DNA of 64,000 nt from JAHCHG01 sp041394845 (lineage in GTDB: Bacteria > Acidobacteriota > Blastocatellia > Pyrinomonadales > Pyrinomonadaceae). Position 1 is the first letter of the stretch; each line of letters begins with the position of its first letter. A program made the translations under genes and the position numbers. The notes beneath the pieces are model-generated. The model saw only the letters and a program-made list of their open reading frames with translations, had not been told where the DNA came from and searched no databases. Below, piece after piece: positions 29,797 through 38,983 of the stretch. The stretch spans positions 558,001 through 622,000 of the forward strand of contig JAWKHL010000002.1 of the NCBI GenBank assembly GCA_041394845.1, read 5' to 3'.

Positions 29797-32658
29797 CTAC
29801 GGCGAAACATACTTGACCCCGTCGAGCAGGGCCAGATCGGCCAGTTTTTCGATCGCTATCCGGCCGACCACCTGAACGTCTGCCTGGCGTTCGATCTCAA
29901 GGCCTGCCTTCTTCAGCTCGTCGATCGCTTCCGGCGTGTTCTCGGCCAGAATGACCTGTACCTCGGCTTTCCCTTTATAGATGAAATTGGCCTCATTGGG
30001 CGTCGGTTTGGTGTCGCCCTTGTCGAGGCGTTCGACCAGATCGTAGAGCCAGAAATGCAGTTTTTGCCGCAGAAGCAGTTTGCGTTTGATGGCCGGCGTC
30101 AACTCGACGCGCATCTTGTCGAGCGAGATCGTCACGTTCTCCTTGTCGATGAAGTTATAGACGATGACGCCCGTCATCCTCAGCGATTCACCCTGGAAGG
30201 TCGGCGGCGTGAACTTGGAATGATTGGCGGCCGTTTCCGCCGGTTTTCTCAGGATCTCGCTGCCGCTGACGGCTTTTGCTCCCGAGATCTCTCCCTTGAG
30301 ATCGACGGCGATCTCGACGTTGACCACCGCATCCTTTTTGCTCCAGGTTCCTTTTTGCGGGATCTGGGGTTTTTCCAGATTGGCCACACTGCTGGTGATT
30401 ATGTCATCATCATCGCCGCTTTCGGGCCTGAGTTTTTCGGAATGGAAATTCTTTACTTCCGTTCCGTCAACGACGAAGACGTCTTCCGCTCCGCTGGCTC
30501 CATCAACCGATAAACCGGGAGATAAGGTAAGCAGACTTGAAAAGTTTCTTCCGTTTGCCGGAAGCGAATTGATCTGAGCGGAAGGAAAATTATTTCCGAT
30601 CGAGGCATTAGAAGTATTTACAACCGACGGACTGGCTGCCGAAACCGTCACGACACTTTGCGCCGAGCGGTTTCCGCTTACCGAACCTTGACCTTTAAGT
30701 TCAAAGTTTTTATTCGTAATGTAAGAAACATCGCCGTTCAACCATCCTCCAAAGATTTTTTCCCGCGAAACCCCTTCCGGCATTTCGACCGGAACCTCGA
30801 TCTTAACGGGCTGACCGTCGCGGTTGACGACTCTTTCCTCGACGGCGACGAACGAGGTGAACTGCGTCATCAGGCGGAATTCCAGACCGATATTGGTGAT
30901 CGCATCATTGATCTCTTGCCGGGCTTTTTCGTCCTCGTCCTTTTGATAGCCTTTTGATGTCAACTCGTCGATCCTTTTCCGCGCCCAGAGCGTCGCCAGC
31001 GAATCGTGGCGGCTTTCCGCTTCGGGGAGTCGAACGGGAATGTCGCGCTCGAAATATTGTCCGCCGACCTTGCCTTTGAGTTTGATCGTGCCGTCGGCTC
31101 CGGCCGTGTAGCGTCCGTTTAAGATGACCGGTTTGGCGCTGAAAAGATCACTGATCCGCGACGGGTAAACATCGGCCACCGGCAGATCGTTCCAGTCGAT
31201 CGAAATGTCGGTCAAAAGCGGATTGCGGACCCGTTCGTGGAACTTTCGGGCGGCGTTTGTTCCGTCTTCGCCGAGCGAGACGTATTCGACCTCGCCGCGT
31301 CCCTCTTCGGCCATTTTATCGAGCAGAAAACGGTTGACCGAACTGCCGATCCCGAAACTAAAGACGCGCGCGTTCGGATGTTTTTGAACTTCCGTGATGA
31401 TCTCGGCCTCGTTGCCGACGTAGCCGTCGGTCATAAAACAGACGATCCGAAGATGCTCCTGCGAGTCCGAAGGATCGAGCGCGGCCCGGATCGCCTTCAT
31501 CATCTCGGTTCCGCCGCCGCCGCGTCTGCTTTGCAGAAATTCCTGCGCCCGGCCGAGGTTGGCCGCCGTCGCCGGAACCGGCTCGTCGAACAAAACGTGA
31601 GTGTCTCCGGCGAAGGTGATGAGATTGAAAGTGTCGCGCGGGTAAAGCCCTTCGAGCGCCAGCTTCATCGCCTCTTTGGCTTTTTCGATCGGAAAACCCG
31701 ACATCGACCCGCTCGTGTCGAGAACGAAAACGATCTCCTTCGGCGCGACGTCTTTGACGGTGAATTTATCGGGCGGTTGCAAAATCAAAGTGAAAAATCC
31801 GCCGCGCGCATCCCGGTGGGCGAGGATCGCGTCCTCGATCCGTCCGCCGGTGACGTCGTAGCGGAGGACGAAATCTTTGTTGGGAATGGTTTTCTCATCC
31901 CTGAGCGTCAGATCGGCGCTGTTTGGGCTGAGATTGACGGTTTGCACGTCGTGCGACGTCGACCGGATGCCCTCGATCGGAACGCCGGCGTCCAGTTTGA
32001 TCTGTATGGAAATATCGTGTCCGGCGCGCGTTTCGGCGATCTTCGGAGTAACGCGCGAAGCGTCGGGAACCTTATCGGTATCGGGCGAAAAACCGGCCCC
32101 CGTTCGTCCGGTCGCACTGCCCGGAATGTAACGCGGTCCGACCGTCATCGGAAAAACGAATTCATACTGGCCGTCCTCGTATTTCAAGGTTTCGACGTAG
32201 CTGATCTCGATGATGATCTTCTCGCCCGTGAGAATGTTGGCGACCGATTGGGTGAAGATGTTCGGGCGTTCCTGATCCAGCAAAGCGGCCGTTTGTCCCT
32301 GCGAGCGCGCATTCTCGTAAACCTGCCGGGCCTCTTCGCGTTTGAGGATCTTTCCTTTGATGACGCGGGAACCGATTCGCATGGTCATATCGTCAACCGC
32401 CGCATTGTTTGAGAGCGGAAAGGTGTAAACCGCTTCGATCGGCTGAGCGAAATTGTTCTCAAACTCCTGCGTTACGCGCACCCGCGAGAGAAATCCGCTG
32501 ATCTCGGCCTTGACATCGGTGTGCTTTAATGGACACGCACCGAGGTCGCCCTTTTCCCCGAAGGCGTTGAGGGTGCCTTGCGTGACGGGAAATCCCTGAG
32601 CGACTGCGCAAACGGTTGAAAGCGCAAAGATGACGAACAACAAAAATCCTTTTCGCAT
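29797..32658 (-). CDS. VIT/VWA-domain protein with plug-like segment and TonB-type C-terminus
   Basis: 953 residues, signal peptide to about residue 20. VIT domain (about 30-165: VRVTQEFENNFAQPIEAVYT, FPLSNNAAVDDM). VWA domain with complete MIDAS, FVLDTSGSMSGFPIEKAK near 313, TFAGD and FMTDGYVGNE. Then a beta-rich region. At about 690-745 a stretch reads NSLPANGRNFSSLLTLSPGL and EDVFVVDGTEV, the pattern of TonB-dependent-receptor plug domains of Oar-like type. At about 790-840 ISGAKAVSGSEILRKPAETA and VTGVIVYNF-like text resembles the TonB C-terminal domain. Probably secreted or outer-membrane associated. AGGAG precedes the ATG at 32658. The combination is unusual; function unknown. Confidence 0.85.
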   Translation of the reverse strand: MRKGFLLFVIFALSTVCAVAQGFPVTQGTLNAFGEKGDLGACPLKHTDVKAEISGFLSRVRVTQEFENNFAQPIEAVYTFPLSNNAAVDDMTMRIGSRVIKGKILKREEARQVYENARSQGQTAALLDQERPNIFTQSVANILTGEKIIIEISYVETLKYEDGQYEFVFPMTVGPRYIPGSATGRTGAGFSPDTDKVPDASRVTPKIAETRAGHDISIQIKLDAGVPIEGIRSTSHDVQTVNLSPNSADLTLRDEKTIPNKDFVLRYDVTGGRIEDAILAHRDARGGFFTLILQPPDKFTVKDVAPKEIVFVLDTSGSMSGFPIEKAKEAMKLALEGLYPRDTFNLITFAGDTHVLFDEPVPATAANLGRAQEFLQSRRGGGGTEMMKAIRAALDPSDSQEHLRIVCFMTDGYVGNEAEIITEVQKHPNARVFSFGIGSSVNRFLLDKMAEEGRGEVEYVSLGEDGTNAARKFHERVRNPLLTDISIDWNDLPVADVYPSRISDLFSAKPVILNGRYTAGADGTIKLKGKVGGQYFERDIPVRLPEAESRHDSLATLWARKRIDELTSKGYQKDEDEKARQEINDAITNIGLEFRLMTQFTSFVAVEERVVNRDGQPVKIEVPVEMPEGVSREKIFGGWLNGDVSYITNKNFELKGQGSVSGNRSAQSVVTVSAASPSVVNTSNASIGNNFPSAQINSLPANGRNFSSLLTLSPGLSVDGASGAEDVFVVDGTEVKNFHSEKLRPESGDDDDIITSSVANLEKPQIPQKGTWSKKDAVVNVEIAVDLKGEISGAKAVSGSEILRKPAETAANHSKFTPPTFQGESLRMTGVIVYNFIDKENVTISLDKMRVELTPAIKRKLLLRQKLHFWLYDLVERLDKGDTKPTPNEANFIYKGKAEVQVILAENTPEAIDELKKAGLEIERQADVQVVGRIAIEKLADLALLDGVKYVSP

Positions 32659-32816
32659 GTTTTTTCTCCTGAAAGATCGGCGGACTGAATTGTAAAAAAT
32701 TGAGTATTTTTTCTTTTGGCTCGCAACTGCTTTGGTGCTTTAAATGGGAAATAGGTTTCTTTCCGGGAGGAAAATTTTTTGTTAAGTCTTCAATATTTTG
32801 TAAAGTTTAAAGGGCA

Positions 32817-32928
32817 AAGAGTGAGAAAGTGAGAAAGTGAAAAAGTGATTTTCTGAGGTGCAGAGGGCGCCGGTTACAAACAAAGTATGGGCTTTTTCAC
32901 CTTTTCACTTTTTCGCTTTTTCACCTTG
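32817..32928. repeat. Hairpin of GTGAGAAA-type units overlapping the GNAT 3' end
   Basis: Left arm GAGTGAGAAAGTGAGAAAGT then GAAAAAGTGA (period 8); right arm TTTTTCACCTTTTCACTTTT then TCGCTTTTTCACC (32892-32924). The GNAT stop and last residues are inside the right arm. Confidence 0.85.
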
Positions 32929-33504
32929 CTTTCTCATAAACCAAACTTCGAGACCGCTTTCGTCTTCCGGCGACCAGCGGTGGAAAACGGTAAAACCTTT
33001 GCGTTCGTAGATCGCGACGTTTTTCGGGTTGGCGGTCTGAAGATAGACCGGCAGATCTTCCGTTTCGCATTTTTTGAGGATCGGGTCGAGCAGACGGCTG
33101 GCGTTGCCGCGGCCCCGGCCTTCGGGCAGAACGCCGATGAACCACAGATAGAGATAATCGTCCGGCGGGTGAAACTTTCGGACGTATTCGGCCATCTCCA
33201 CGACGGCCCTGGTTCTCCGCCAGCCGAAAGCTATGGCGAAATGCCAGCGGCTCAAGACGCGGCGGAAAGAAAAACCGCCCGCCCCCGGTCTTTTCCAGAG
33301 CGCCGCGCCCGTTTCGTCATCTGACAGATAGATCTCCCCGTTGATCAGAGCGTCTTCGAAAGCCAGATTCATCAATGCTTTGAGACGTCTGCCTTTTCCT
33401 TTTTCTTCCGATTTGACGAGCCACCGGGCGTGCGGATCGTCGGCGAAAGACCGGGTGAGAATCCGGACGACCCGTTTTTTGTCTTTTCTTCCGGCTTGTT
33501 TCAT
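32905..33504 (-). CDS. GNAT-family N-acetyltransferase
   Basis: 199 residues. The acetyl-CoA binding loop is VLPEGRGRGNASRLLDPI (R/QxxGxG/A pattern), with LYLWFIGV as the preceding strand and NVAIYERKGFTVFHRW as the classic last strand-helix. Substrate unknown. ATG at 33504. The final residues GEKAKK and the stop lie in the repeat arm at 32892-32924, so the native C-terminus has been replaced or extended by repeat sequence. Confidence 0.88.
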   Translation of the reverse strand: MKQAGRKDKKRVVRILTRSFADDPHARWLVKSEEKGKGRRLKALMNLAFEDALINGEIYLSDDETGAALWKRPGAGGFSFRRVLSRWHFAIAFGWRRTRAVVEMAEYVRKFHPPDDYLYLWFIGVLPEGRGRGNASRLLDPILKKCETEDLPVYLQTANPKNVAIYERKGFTVFHRWSPEDESGLEVWFMRKQGEKAKK

Positions 33505-33757
33505 AAGCGTTTAATCTTAAATACGGTTGATTGTAACCGAAATTGCGCAAATGAATGTAAACCCACTGGCCGGTGTGATTAAGAAAAACAGACCTTTCAA
33601 AAAGAATAATGTTCTTAGCCGGCCGGGCCGCCATCATTTTTATCAGATCATTTTTCAAAGACAATAAACCCGGAAGAAATCCCAATAGAACATCAAGCCT
33701 TTGATAAGGGCGGCATAAATTATGCTTGGTGCCGCTTTTTTCAATCCTTGTGCAATT

Positions 33758-34606
33758 TCAGTTCAATTTGACGGCGCAGTCTTTGAGTTGCGAATTGGCG
33801 AAGCAGAACTGCGTTTTTCCGCTCTCTCTTTTCAGATCGAAATTAAAAGTTTCGCTCGTTTTCCCGAGGGTTTTGGTGTAATTGTTTTTGCCGTTGCAAC
33901 TGTCGGAAGCGGTCGTCGTGCCGCTCTCGTAGGCGAAAGTTACGGTTGATCCTTTGACCGAGGCGCGGCCGGTTTTGGTCGTTTTGATCCGGGTCGTACA
34001 GCCGTGATTGTTCTGCGACAGGTAAAAACTGAAGATGACGCGGCCGTCCGGGCGGAGGTCGTATTCGGCGATCATTCCGTTGGCGTCGCCGATGGCGCCG
34101 GTGTAGACGTTCTCGGTCGTCATCGAGTTCATATGACTGACCTGCCAGCGTCCGACCAGATCCGAAAGACTTCCTCCGCCGTTCGGGGTTTTGGCGCTGT
34201 CGGTCTCGCCGTTTCGTTTATATGCTCCGAGCAAAACTTTATTCAATGGCTCGGCGGGATCTTTTTCGAACGCTTCGAGCAGCTGCCGTCGGATCTGCGG
34301 CTGGACGCTGCTTTTTTGGTCTTCGGAAACGCCGGCCAGTTTTTCCTCAAATGCGAGCGTGTCCAAAATTGAGCGAATGCTCTTTTGATCGCCGTTTTTC
34401 CAGTAAGCGATGACGACGCGCCTCAGTTGAGATCGCTCCTCGTCGGAAAGATGCGAATCGAGCGACCATTCCATCAAACCCGTCAGCCGGTTGACCATCG
34501 TTTGTGTCAGCGGCGGATTCCCCGCGGCCAGCACGTCCCGGCTTTGCGCCAGACCGGGCGTCGTCAATAAAAGACTTGCGAAAATAGAAAACAGAAAAAA
34601 TCTCAT
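33758..34606 (-). CDS. Secreted protein of unknown function
   Basis: 282 residues from the ATG at 34606, chosen because AGGAGG lies 7 bases upstream; signal peptide FFLFSIFASLLLTTPGLAQS. The mature N-half is helical (NRLTGLMEWSLDSHLSDEER and similar, EKLAGVSEDQKSSVQPQIRR), the C-half beta-rich (DLVGRWQVSHMNSM, EYDLRPDGRVIFSFYLSQN) with Cys residues that could pair (HGCTTR, DSCNGK, FCFAN, DCAV). Lipocalin-like C-half is possible but not shown. Monocistronic. Confidence 0.75.
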   Translation of the reverse strand: MRFFLFSIFASLLLTTPGLAQSRDVLAAGNPPLTQTMVNRLTGLMEWSLDSHLSDEERSQLRRVVIAYWKNGDQKSIRSILDTLAFEEKLAGVSEDQKSSVQPQIRRQLLEAFEKDPAEPLNKVLLGAYKRNGETDSAKTPNGGGSLSDLVGRWQVSHMNSMTTENVYTGAIGDANGMIAEYDLRPDGRVIFSFYLSQNNHGCTTRIKTTKTGRASVKGSTVTFAYESGTTTASDSCNGKNNYTKTLGKTSETFNFDLKRESGKTQFCFANSQLKDCAVKLN

Positions 34607-34672
34607 AAAAAATCCTCCTGCCTTCAAACGCGGATTTTCTGCGAGATTAGTTTCAGAAAAAAATAAATTTTT

Positions 34673-35158
34673 TCAGGAGACGCCCTTTGATCGGTCCCAA
34701 CTGCCCTGGAGTTTTCTTAAAATGATGATCTGGCCGATGTGATATGCGTTGTGAATGGTCAGATTGGCGACCGGCACGAACCACGGTTCGTCGTATTTTT
34801 CCGAAACCGTTTCGTCCAGTTTGCTTTCGTCCGTTTCGCCGAGGGCGGTTTTCCAGTCGGCCAAAACCCGAAAGAGTTTCTCTTTGGCGTTTTGCCAGTC
34901 CGCTTCCGAATTGTCCTTGAAGGTCGCATCATTGTCCGGCGCTTTGGGAAAAGTCTCGCCCCGGAAACGGGCGAGCCAGCTTTCGCTCCAAAAACTCAGA
35001 TGATTGACGATCTCCCAGATCGAATTATCGAGTTCCTCCGGTTTCCATCTGGCTTCTTCGGCGGTCAAACCCTCCAGAGCGTTCCTGAGCGCGACGAACC
35101 AGCCGTTCTCGTCGTAACTGGCGGTGAATTGTTCGAGCAGTGTTTCTTTTGATGCCAT
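34673..35158 (-). CDS. DinB-superfamily protein
   Basis: 161 residues, four-helix bundle. The metal-site histidines of the DinB/YfiT superfamily are visible as IVNHLSFWSESW and HNAYHIGQIIILRKLQG. Many members use mycothiol or bacillithiol as cosubstrate in thiol transfer; others are uncharacterised, so no reaction is assigned. The start lies on the minus strand with the ATG at 35158; upstream of it only an unrelated palindrome at about 35222-35250. Confidence 0.85.
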   Translation of the reverse strand: MASKETLLEQFTASYDENGWFVALRNALEGLTAEEARWKPEELDNSIWEIVNHLSFWSESWLARFRGETFPKAPDNDATFKDNSEADWQNAKEKLFRVLADWKTALGETDESKLDETVSEKYDEPWFVPVANLTIHNAYHIGQIIILRKLQGSWDRSKGVS

Positions 35159-35254
35159 GAGGCGATTATAGCCGATTTCCGGTAAAAATCATTCCCGGCG
35201 GCGGATAAAAAAAACGAGTTGGAACGGGCGGGGACGAGCCGCCGCCCCTGCGAG

Positions 35255-37270
35255 TTACAACAATTCCTTGGCTTTTTTGACGGCGTTCTCGACCGTAAAG
35301 CCGAATTCGCGGAAAACCACCGGGGCCGGGGCCGAGGCTCCGTATCTGTCGACCGTCAGGGTTCCTCCCCGGTCGCCGATGTATCTTTCCCAACCGAAGG
35401 AAACTCCGGCCTCGATGACCAGACGGGCTTTGATCCCTTTCGGCAAAATCTCTTCTTTGTATTCCGCCGATTGCTCGTCGAAAAGTTCGGTGCAGGGCAT
35501 CGAAACGACTCTCGTCGGTGTGCCTTCCGATTGCAGTTTCTCGCGCGTTTCCAGAGCCAGACCGACTTCCGAACCGGTGGCGATGATGATCAATCGCGGT
35601 TCGTCCCCTTCGGCTTCGGCCAGAATGTAGCCGCCTTTTTGCAGGCCCTCGGCGGAAGCGTATTTTTCGCGGTCGATCAACGCCACTTTTTGTCTGGAAA
35701 AAGCCATCGCCGTCGGCGCACCGCGCCGCTTGATGGCGAGGCGCCAGGCTTCGGCCGTCTCATGGGCGTCGGCCGGACGAACCACAAAAAGATCGGGAAT
35801 CGCTCTCAAAGCGGCCAGATGTTCGACCGATTGATGCGTCGGGCCGTCTTCGCCGAGACCGATCGAATCGTGCGTGAAAACGTAGATCGCCTGCGCTCCC
35901 GACAGCGCCGCCAGACGAATGGCCGGGCGCATGTAATCGGAGAAGGTCAGAAACGTTCCGCCGAACGGGATCAGACCGCCGTTCAGGGCGATGCCGTTCA
36001 TGGTCGATGCCATCGCGTGTTCGCGGACGCCGAAATGGAGGATGCGTCCGTCATAGGTTCCGGCTTCGAACGAAAAACTGTCTTTGATGTCGGTCTTGTT
36101 CGACGGCCCGAGGTCGGCCGAACCGCCGATCAGATGCGGCAGGCGGTCCGCGATGGCGTTAAGAACCATCCCGCTGTATTCGCGCGTCGCTTTTGATTCG
36201 ACCGTTTCAAATTTCGGCAATGCGTCTTCCCAATCCTCGGGCAGTTCATCGTTAGCCAGCATCCGAAAAAGACGGCCTTCTTCGGGAAACGCTTCGGCGT
36301 AATCGGCGACCAGTTCGTTCCATTCTTTTTCCAGTTGCGCTCCCTTGCCGATGGCTTCGCGGAAATGGTCGTAAACCTCTTCCGGGACGTAGAATTTTTT
36401 GTCCTCGTCCCAGCCCAAATTGCGTTTGGTTTCGCGCACCGCCTCTTCGCCGGGCGCGTCCGAATGGGCGCTCGAAGTGCCCTGTTTGGGCATCCCGTAG
36501 CCGATGATGGTCCGGACCGAGATCAGCGAGGGCTTATCTTTGACGTCCTGCGCCGCGCGGATCGCCGTTTCGATCGCCCCCAGATCGTTGCCGTCCTCGA
36601 CCGTCGTTACGTGCCAGCCGTAGCTTTCAAACCGTTTCGGAACGTCTTCGGAAAAGGCCAGATCGGTTTTGCCTTCGATGGTGATGTGATTGTCGTCGTA
36701 AAGATAGATGATGTTGCCCAAACCGAGATGACCGGCCAGGGAAGCCGCTTCGCACGAGACGCCTTCCATCAGATCGCCGTCCGAGCAGATGGCGTAAACG
36801 TAATTATCGACCACCGGGAAATCTTCGCGGTTAAAGGTCGCCGCCAGATGGGCCGAAGCGATGGCCATTCCGACCCCGTTGGCAAAGCCCTGTCCGAGCG
36901 GGCCGGTCGTCACCTCGACGCCCCTCGTAATGTGGTTTTCGGGATGTCCGGGCGTGGTCGAACCGTATTGACGAAAATTCTTGATCTCGTCGAGCGAGAC
37001 CGATTCGTAACCGGTCAGATGCAAAAGAGAATAAAGCAGCATCGAACCGTGTCCGCCCGAAAGGATAAAGCGGTCGCGGTTGAACCATTTCGGGTTTTTC
37101 GGGTTGTGCCACAAAAATTTGGTCCACAGGACATAGGCCATCGGCGCGCAGCCCAAAGGCAGGCCCGGATGACCGGAGTTGGCCTCCTGAACGGCATCGA
37201 GCGACAGCGTCCGGATGGTGTTGATGCAAAGTTGTTCAATCGATTGTTGTGTCATTGGCGCAGTGGTCAT
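35255..37270 (-). CDS. tkt: Transketolase
   Basis: 671 residues, the usual length. Thiamine-diphosphate site: SGHPGLPLGCAPMAYVLWTK, the GDG motif in AICSDGDLMEGVSCEAASLA, and YDDNHITIEG. The pyrimidine-binding domain shows HFGVREHAMASTMNGIAL and IYVFTHDSIGLGEDGPTHQ. C-terminal domain with IATGSEVGLA. It transfers two-carbon units in the pentose-phosphate pathway. The start could be the ATG at 37270 or the in-frame ATG five codons later; neither has a strong ribosome-binding site. Confidence 0.97.
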   Translation of the reverse strand: MTTAPMTQQSIEQLCINTIRTLSLDAVQEANSGHPGLPLGCAPMAYVLWTKFLWHNPKNPKWFNRDRFILSGGHGSMLLYSLLHLTGYESVSLDEIKNFRQYGSTTPGHPENHITRGVEVTTGPLGQGFANGVGMAIASAHLAATFNREDFPVVDNYVYAICSDGDLMEGVSCEAASLAGHLGLGNIIYLYDDNHITIEGKTDLAFSEDVPKRFESYGWHVTTVEDGNDLGAIETAIRAAQDVKDKPSLISVRTIIGYGMPKQGTSSAHSDAPGEEAVRETKRNLGWDEDKKFYVPEEVYDHFREAIGKGAQLEKEWNELVADYAEAFPEEGRLFRMLANDELPEDWEDALPKFETVESKATREYSGMVLNAIADRLPHLIGGSADLGPSNKTDIKDSFSFEAGTYDGRILHFGVREHAMASTMNGIALNGGLIPFGGTFLTFSDYMRPAIRLAALSGAQAIYVFTHDSIGLGEDGPTHQSVEHLAALRAIPDLFVVRPADAHETAEAWRLAIKRRGAPTAMAFSRQKVALIDREKYASAEGLQKGGYILAEAEGDEPRLIIIATGSEVGLALETREKLQSEGTPTRVVSMPCTELFDEQSAEYKEEILPKGIKARLVIEAGVSFGWERYIGDRGGTLTVDRYGASAPAPVVFREFGFTVENAVKKAKELL

Positions 37271-37330
37271 AGGTTTTATTTTTGGAAAAAAGTCCTCGTT
37301 CGGGATCGGTTGATCGTTGATGGAAAATCG

Positions 37331-37369
37331 TCATACGAAAAACGGATAAATTGTTTTTTTTCGTATGAT
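37331..37369. promoter_or_regulatory. Inverted repeat upstream of tkt
   Basis: TCATACGAAA (37331-37340) and TTTCGTATGA (37360-37369) are perfect inverses around a 19-base AT-rich spacer. It lies about 60-100 bp before the tkt start, consistent with an operator or a leader hairpin. Not identified with any regulator. Confidence 0.5.
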
Positions 37370-37495
37370 ACCACCGAACAATAAAAAAAGTCAGGTGACT
37401 CGGCACGATCCGGACGCGGAGCGGAAGCGAGGCGGTTTTCGGTTTGTTTTTGGGGCTTTTCTGATACCAGTTCGCTCCCGTTTGCGGTTCTGATC

Positions 37496-37939
37496 TTACC
37501 AATGACTTTCGTCCTCGTAATCGGCGTAGTCGGAATCAAAGTCCTTGAAAACATCGTTTCTGAACAGCCAGTCTTTTTTCAGCTTTTGGGTGAAATAAGC
37601 CCGCAGATCTTCGTCGGTGATCCCGCCCAAAATCTTTTTGATCTCGGCTTCGATCTCATCATCGATCGACGCGCCATTCTTGAGCGCGTAAAAAACGGCC
37701 ACCTCGTGTTTACAGGTGTCGCCCCGATCGTAGGGGCAATCGCAGTCTTTTTCCGCGATCCGACGCCCGTCGAGCTTAATGAAGACATTGTAAGACTCAT
37801 TGCCGCAGACCAGTCCGCTGAACTCATCGGGGCCGACTTTTTCGAGTCTGGAAACGCGACCGTCGCGGAAATACCGGAAACCGCGTTCGATTATTTTGGG
37901 TTCGACCTTTCGTTCAAAATCATCAAGCGAAATTGACAT
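37496..37939 (-). CDS. SWIM zinc-finger protein
   Basis: 147 residues. The SWIM motif CxCxnCxH appears as CDCPYDRGDTCKHEVA, preceded by the typical strand YNVFIKLDGRR and by RGFRYFRDGRVSRLEKVG at the N-terminus. SWIM domains bind DNA or proteins; here the domain stands alone with an acidic tail (DFDSDYADYEDESHW). Function unknown. The gene lies upstream of tkt on the same strand with a 225-bp gap. Confidence 0.85.
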   Translation of the reverse strand: MSISLDDFERKVEPKIIERGFRYFRDGRVSRLEKVGPDEFSGLVCGNESYNVFIKLDGRRIAEKDCDCPYDRGDTCKHEVAVFYALKNGASIDDEIEAEIKKILGGITDEDLRAYFTQKLKKDWLFRNDVFKDFDSDYADYEDESHW

Positions 37940-38314
37940 AAAAAACGAGTGTTTTTGCGAAAACCGAAAGCAAGAGATTTTTCAGAGCATTTTATCAGGT
38001 TGACCGACGAAAACACTAGTTTTCCCCCCGCGGACATTCGGTTAAAGAAATCCGGATTTCGGTCGATATGTGACCGGAGGGGTTTACGTTGTTCCCGGTC
38101 GCCTTTTTCGCCGTGAGCGGGAGATGGATTTCAGAAAGAAAAATCCTGGGTTGTCGAAACTCACCGGGGACAAAGTTGTTTCCGGGGGCAAGATGGCCGA
38201 TTTCGAAGATGATGCCACCCGACCGCATAAAATCGAACAGTCTTTGGGTAACAGTGCGGAAAGAAAAGCTTTTCCGAAATTGCGGCTGATCCGAACTTTG
38301 GCGGAGAAAAACAT
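37940..38314. other. Gap with possible leader ORF (38070-38318)
   Basis: A plus-strand frame of 82 residues (38070-38318, starting MTGGVYVVPGRLF) ends exactly on the ATG of the next gene with an ATGA overlap. Its composition is not convincing, no domain is recognisable, and the minus strand is also open; it is recorded as possible only. Otherwise nothing is seen. Confidence 0.25.
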
Positions 38315-38911
38315 ATGAAAGTTAAAAATTTTATTCTGGCCGCCTCGGTTTGCGTCTGGATGATTGTGATCGGCGTCGGTTTCGTCTGGATCACCGATTA
38401 TTCGTCGCGGCCCTCGCTTCCGGCCAACATTTCGCCGCATCTTCCCGAAGGGGTTTTTCCCGAAGCCGTTTCCGACCGCCCCAAAATTCTTCTGTTCGTC
38501 CACCCGAAATGCGTTTGCAGCCGGGCGACCATGAGCGAACTGGCGCGGATGGTCTCCGACACCGAAGGGCTTTCCGAGATCAAAATATTTTTTTACAAAC
38601 CGGCCGGTCAATCCGAAGAATGGGTCAAAACCGACCTGTGGGAAAAGGCCCGCCGGATTCCGGGCGTTTCGATCGGGACGATGAACGAGGATCAGATCAA
38701 TAAATTCGGAGTCGTCACGTCCGGACAGGTCATTTTATACGACGGCGGCGGAGATCTGGTTTTCAGCGGCGGTATAACGCTCGGGCGCGGTCACGAAGGA
38801 AAAAGCAAAGGCCGCGAAGCGATCGAGACCTTTTTGCGGGGCGGTCGGCCCGAGATCAGAGAAATGGCAGTTTTCGGCTGTTCGCTGACCAGCACGGCGA
38901 ACACATTTTAG
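38315..38911 (+). CDS. RedB-like membrane-anchored thioredoxin-fold protein
   Basis: 198 residues. An N-terminal membrane anchor (FILAASVCVWMIVIGVGFVW) precedes a thioredoxin-like domain: KILLFVHPKCVCSRATMSEL carries the CxC redox-type site after a strand, and GQVILYDGGGDLVFSGGIT the cis-Pro-like region and last strands. The layout matches proteins called RedB. Likely extracytoplasmic thiol chemistry or thiol transfer; the partner is unknown. Converges on the FGGY kinase with a perfect repeat hairpin between them. Confidence 0.75.
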   Translation: MKVKNFILAASVCVWMIVIGVGFVWITDYSSRPSLPANISPHLPEGVFPEAVSDRPKILLFVHPKCVCSRATMSELARMVSDTEGLSEIKIFFYKPAGQSEEWVKTDLWEKARRIPGVSIGTMNEDQINKFGVVTSGQVILYDGGGDLVFSGGITLGRGHEGKSKGREAIETFLRGGRPEIREMAVFGCSLTSTANTF

Positions 38912-38983
38912 TGATTTTGGGTTTTAGATTTTGGATTTTGGATTGGGCAGAAATAATCCAAAATCTAAAACCCAAAATCACTC
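38909..38983. repeat. Perfect heptamer hairpin between converging genes
   Basis: AGTGATTTTGGGTTTTAGAT then TTTGGA, one additional TTTTGGA unit, a loop, and the inverse ATCCAAAATCTAAAACCCAA then AATCACT. Stem of about 28 bp. The minus-strand kinase takes its TGA stop (38978-38980) from the right arm. Likely bidirectional terminator. Confidence 0.93.
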
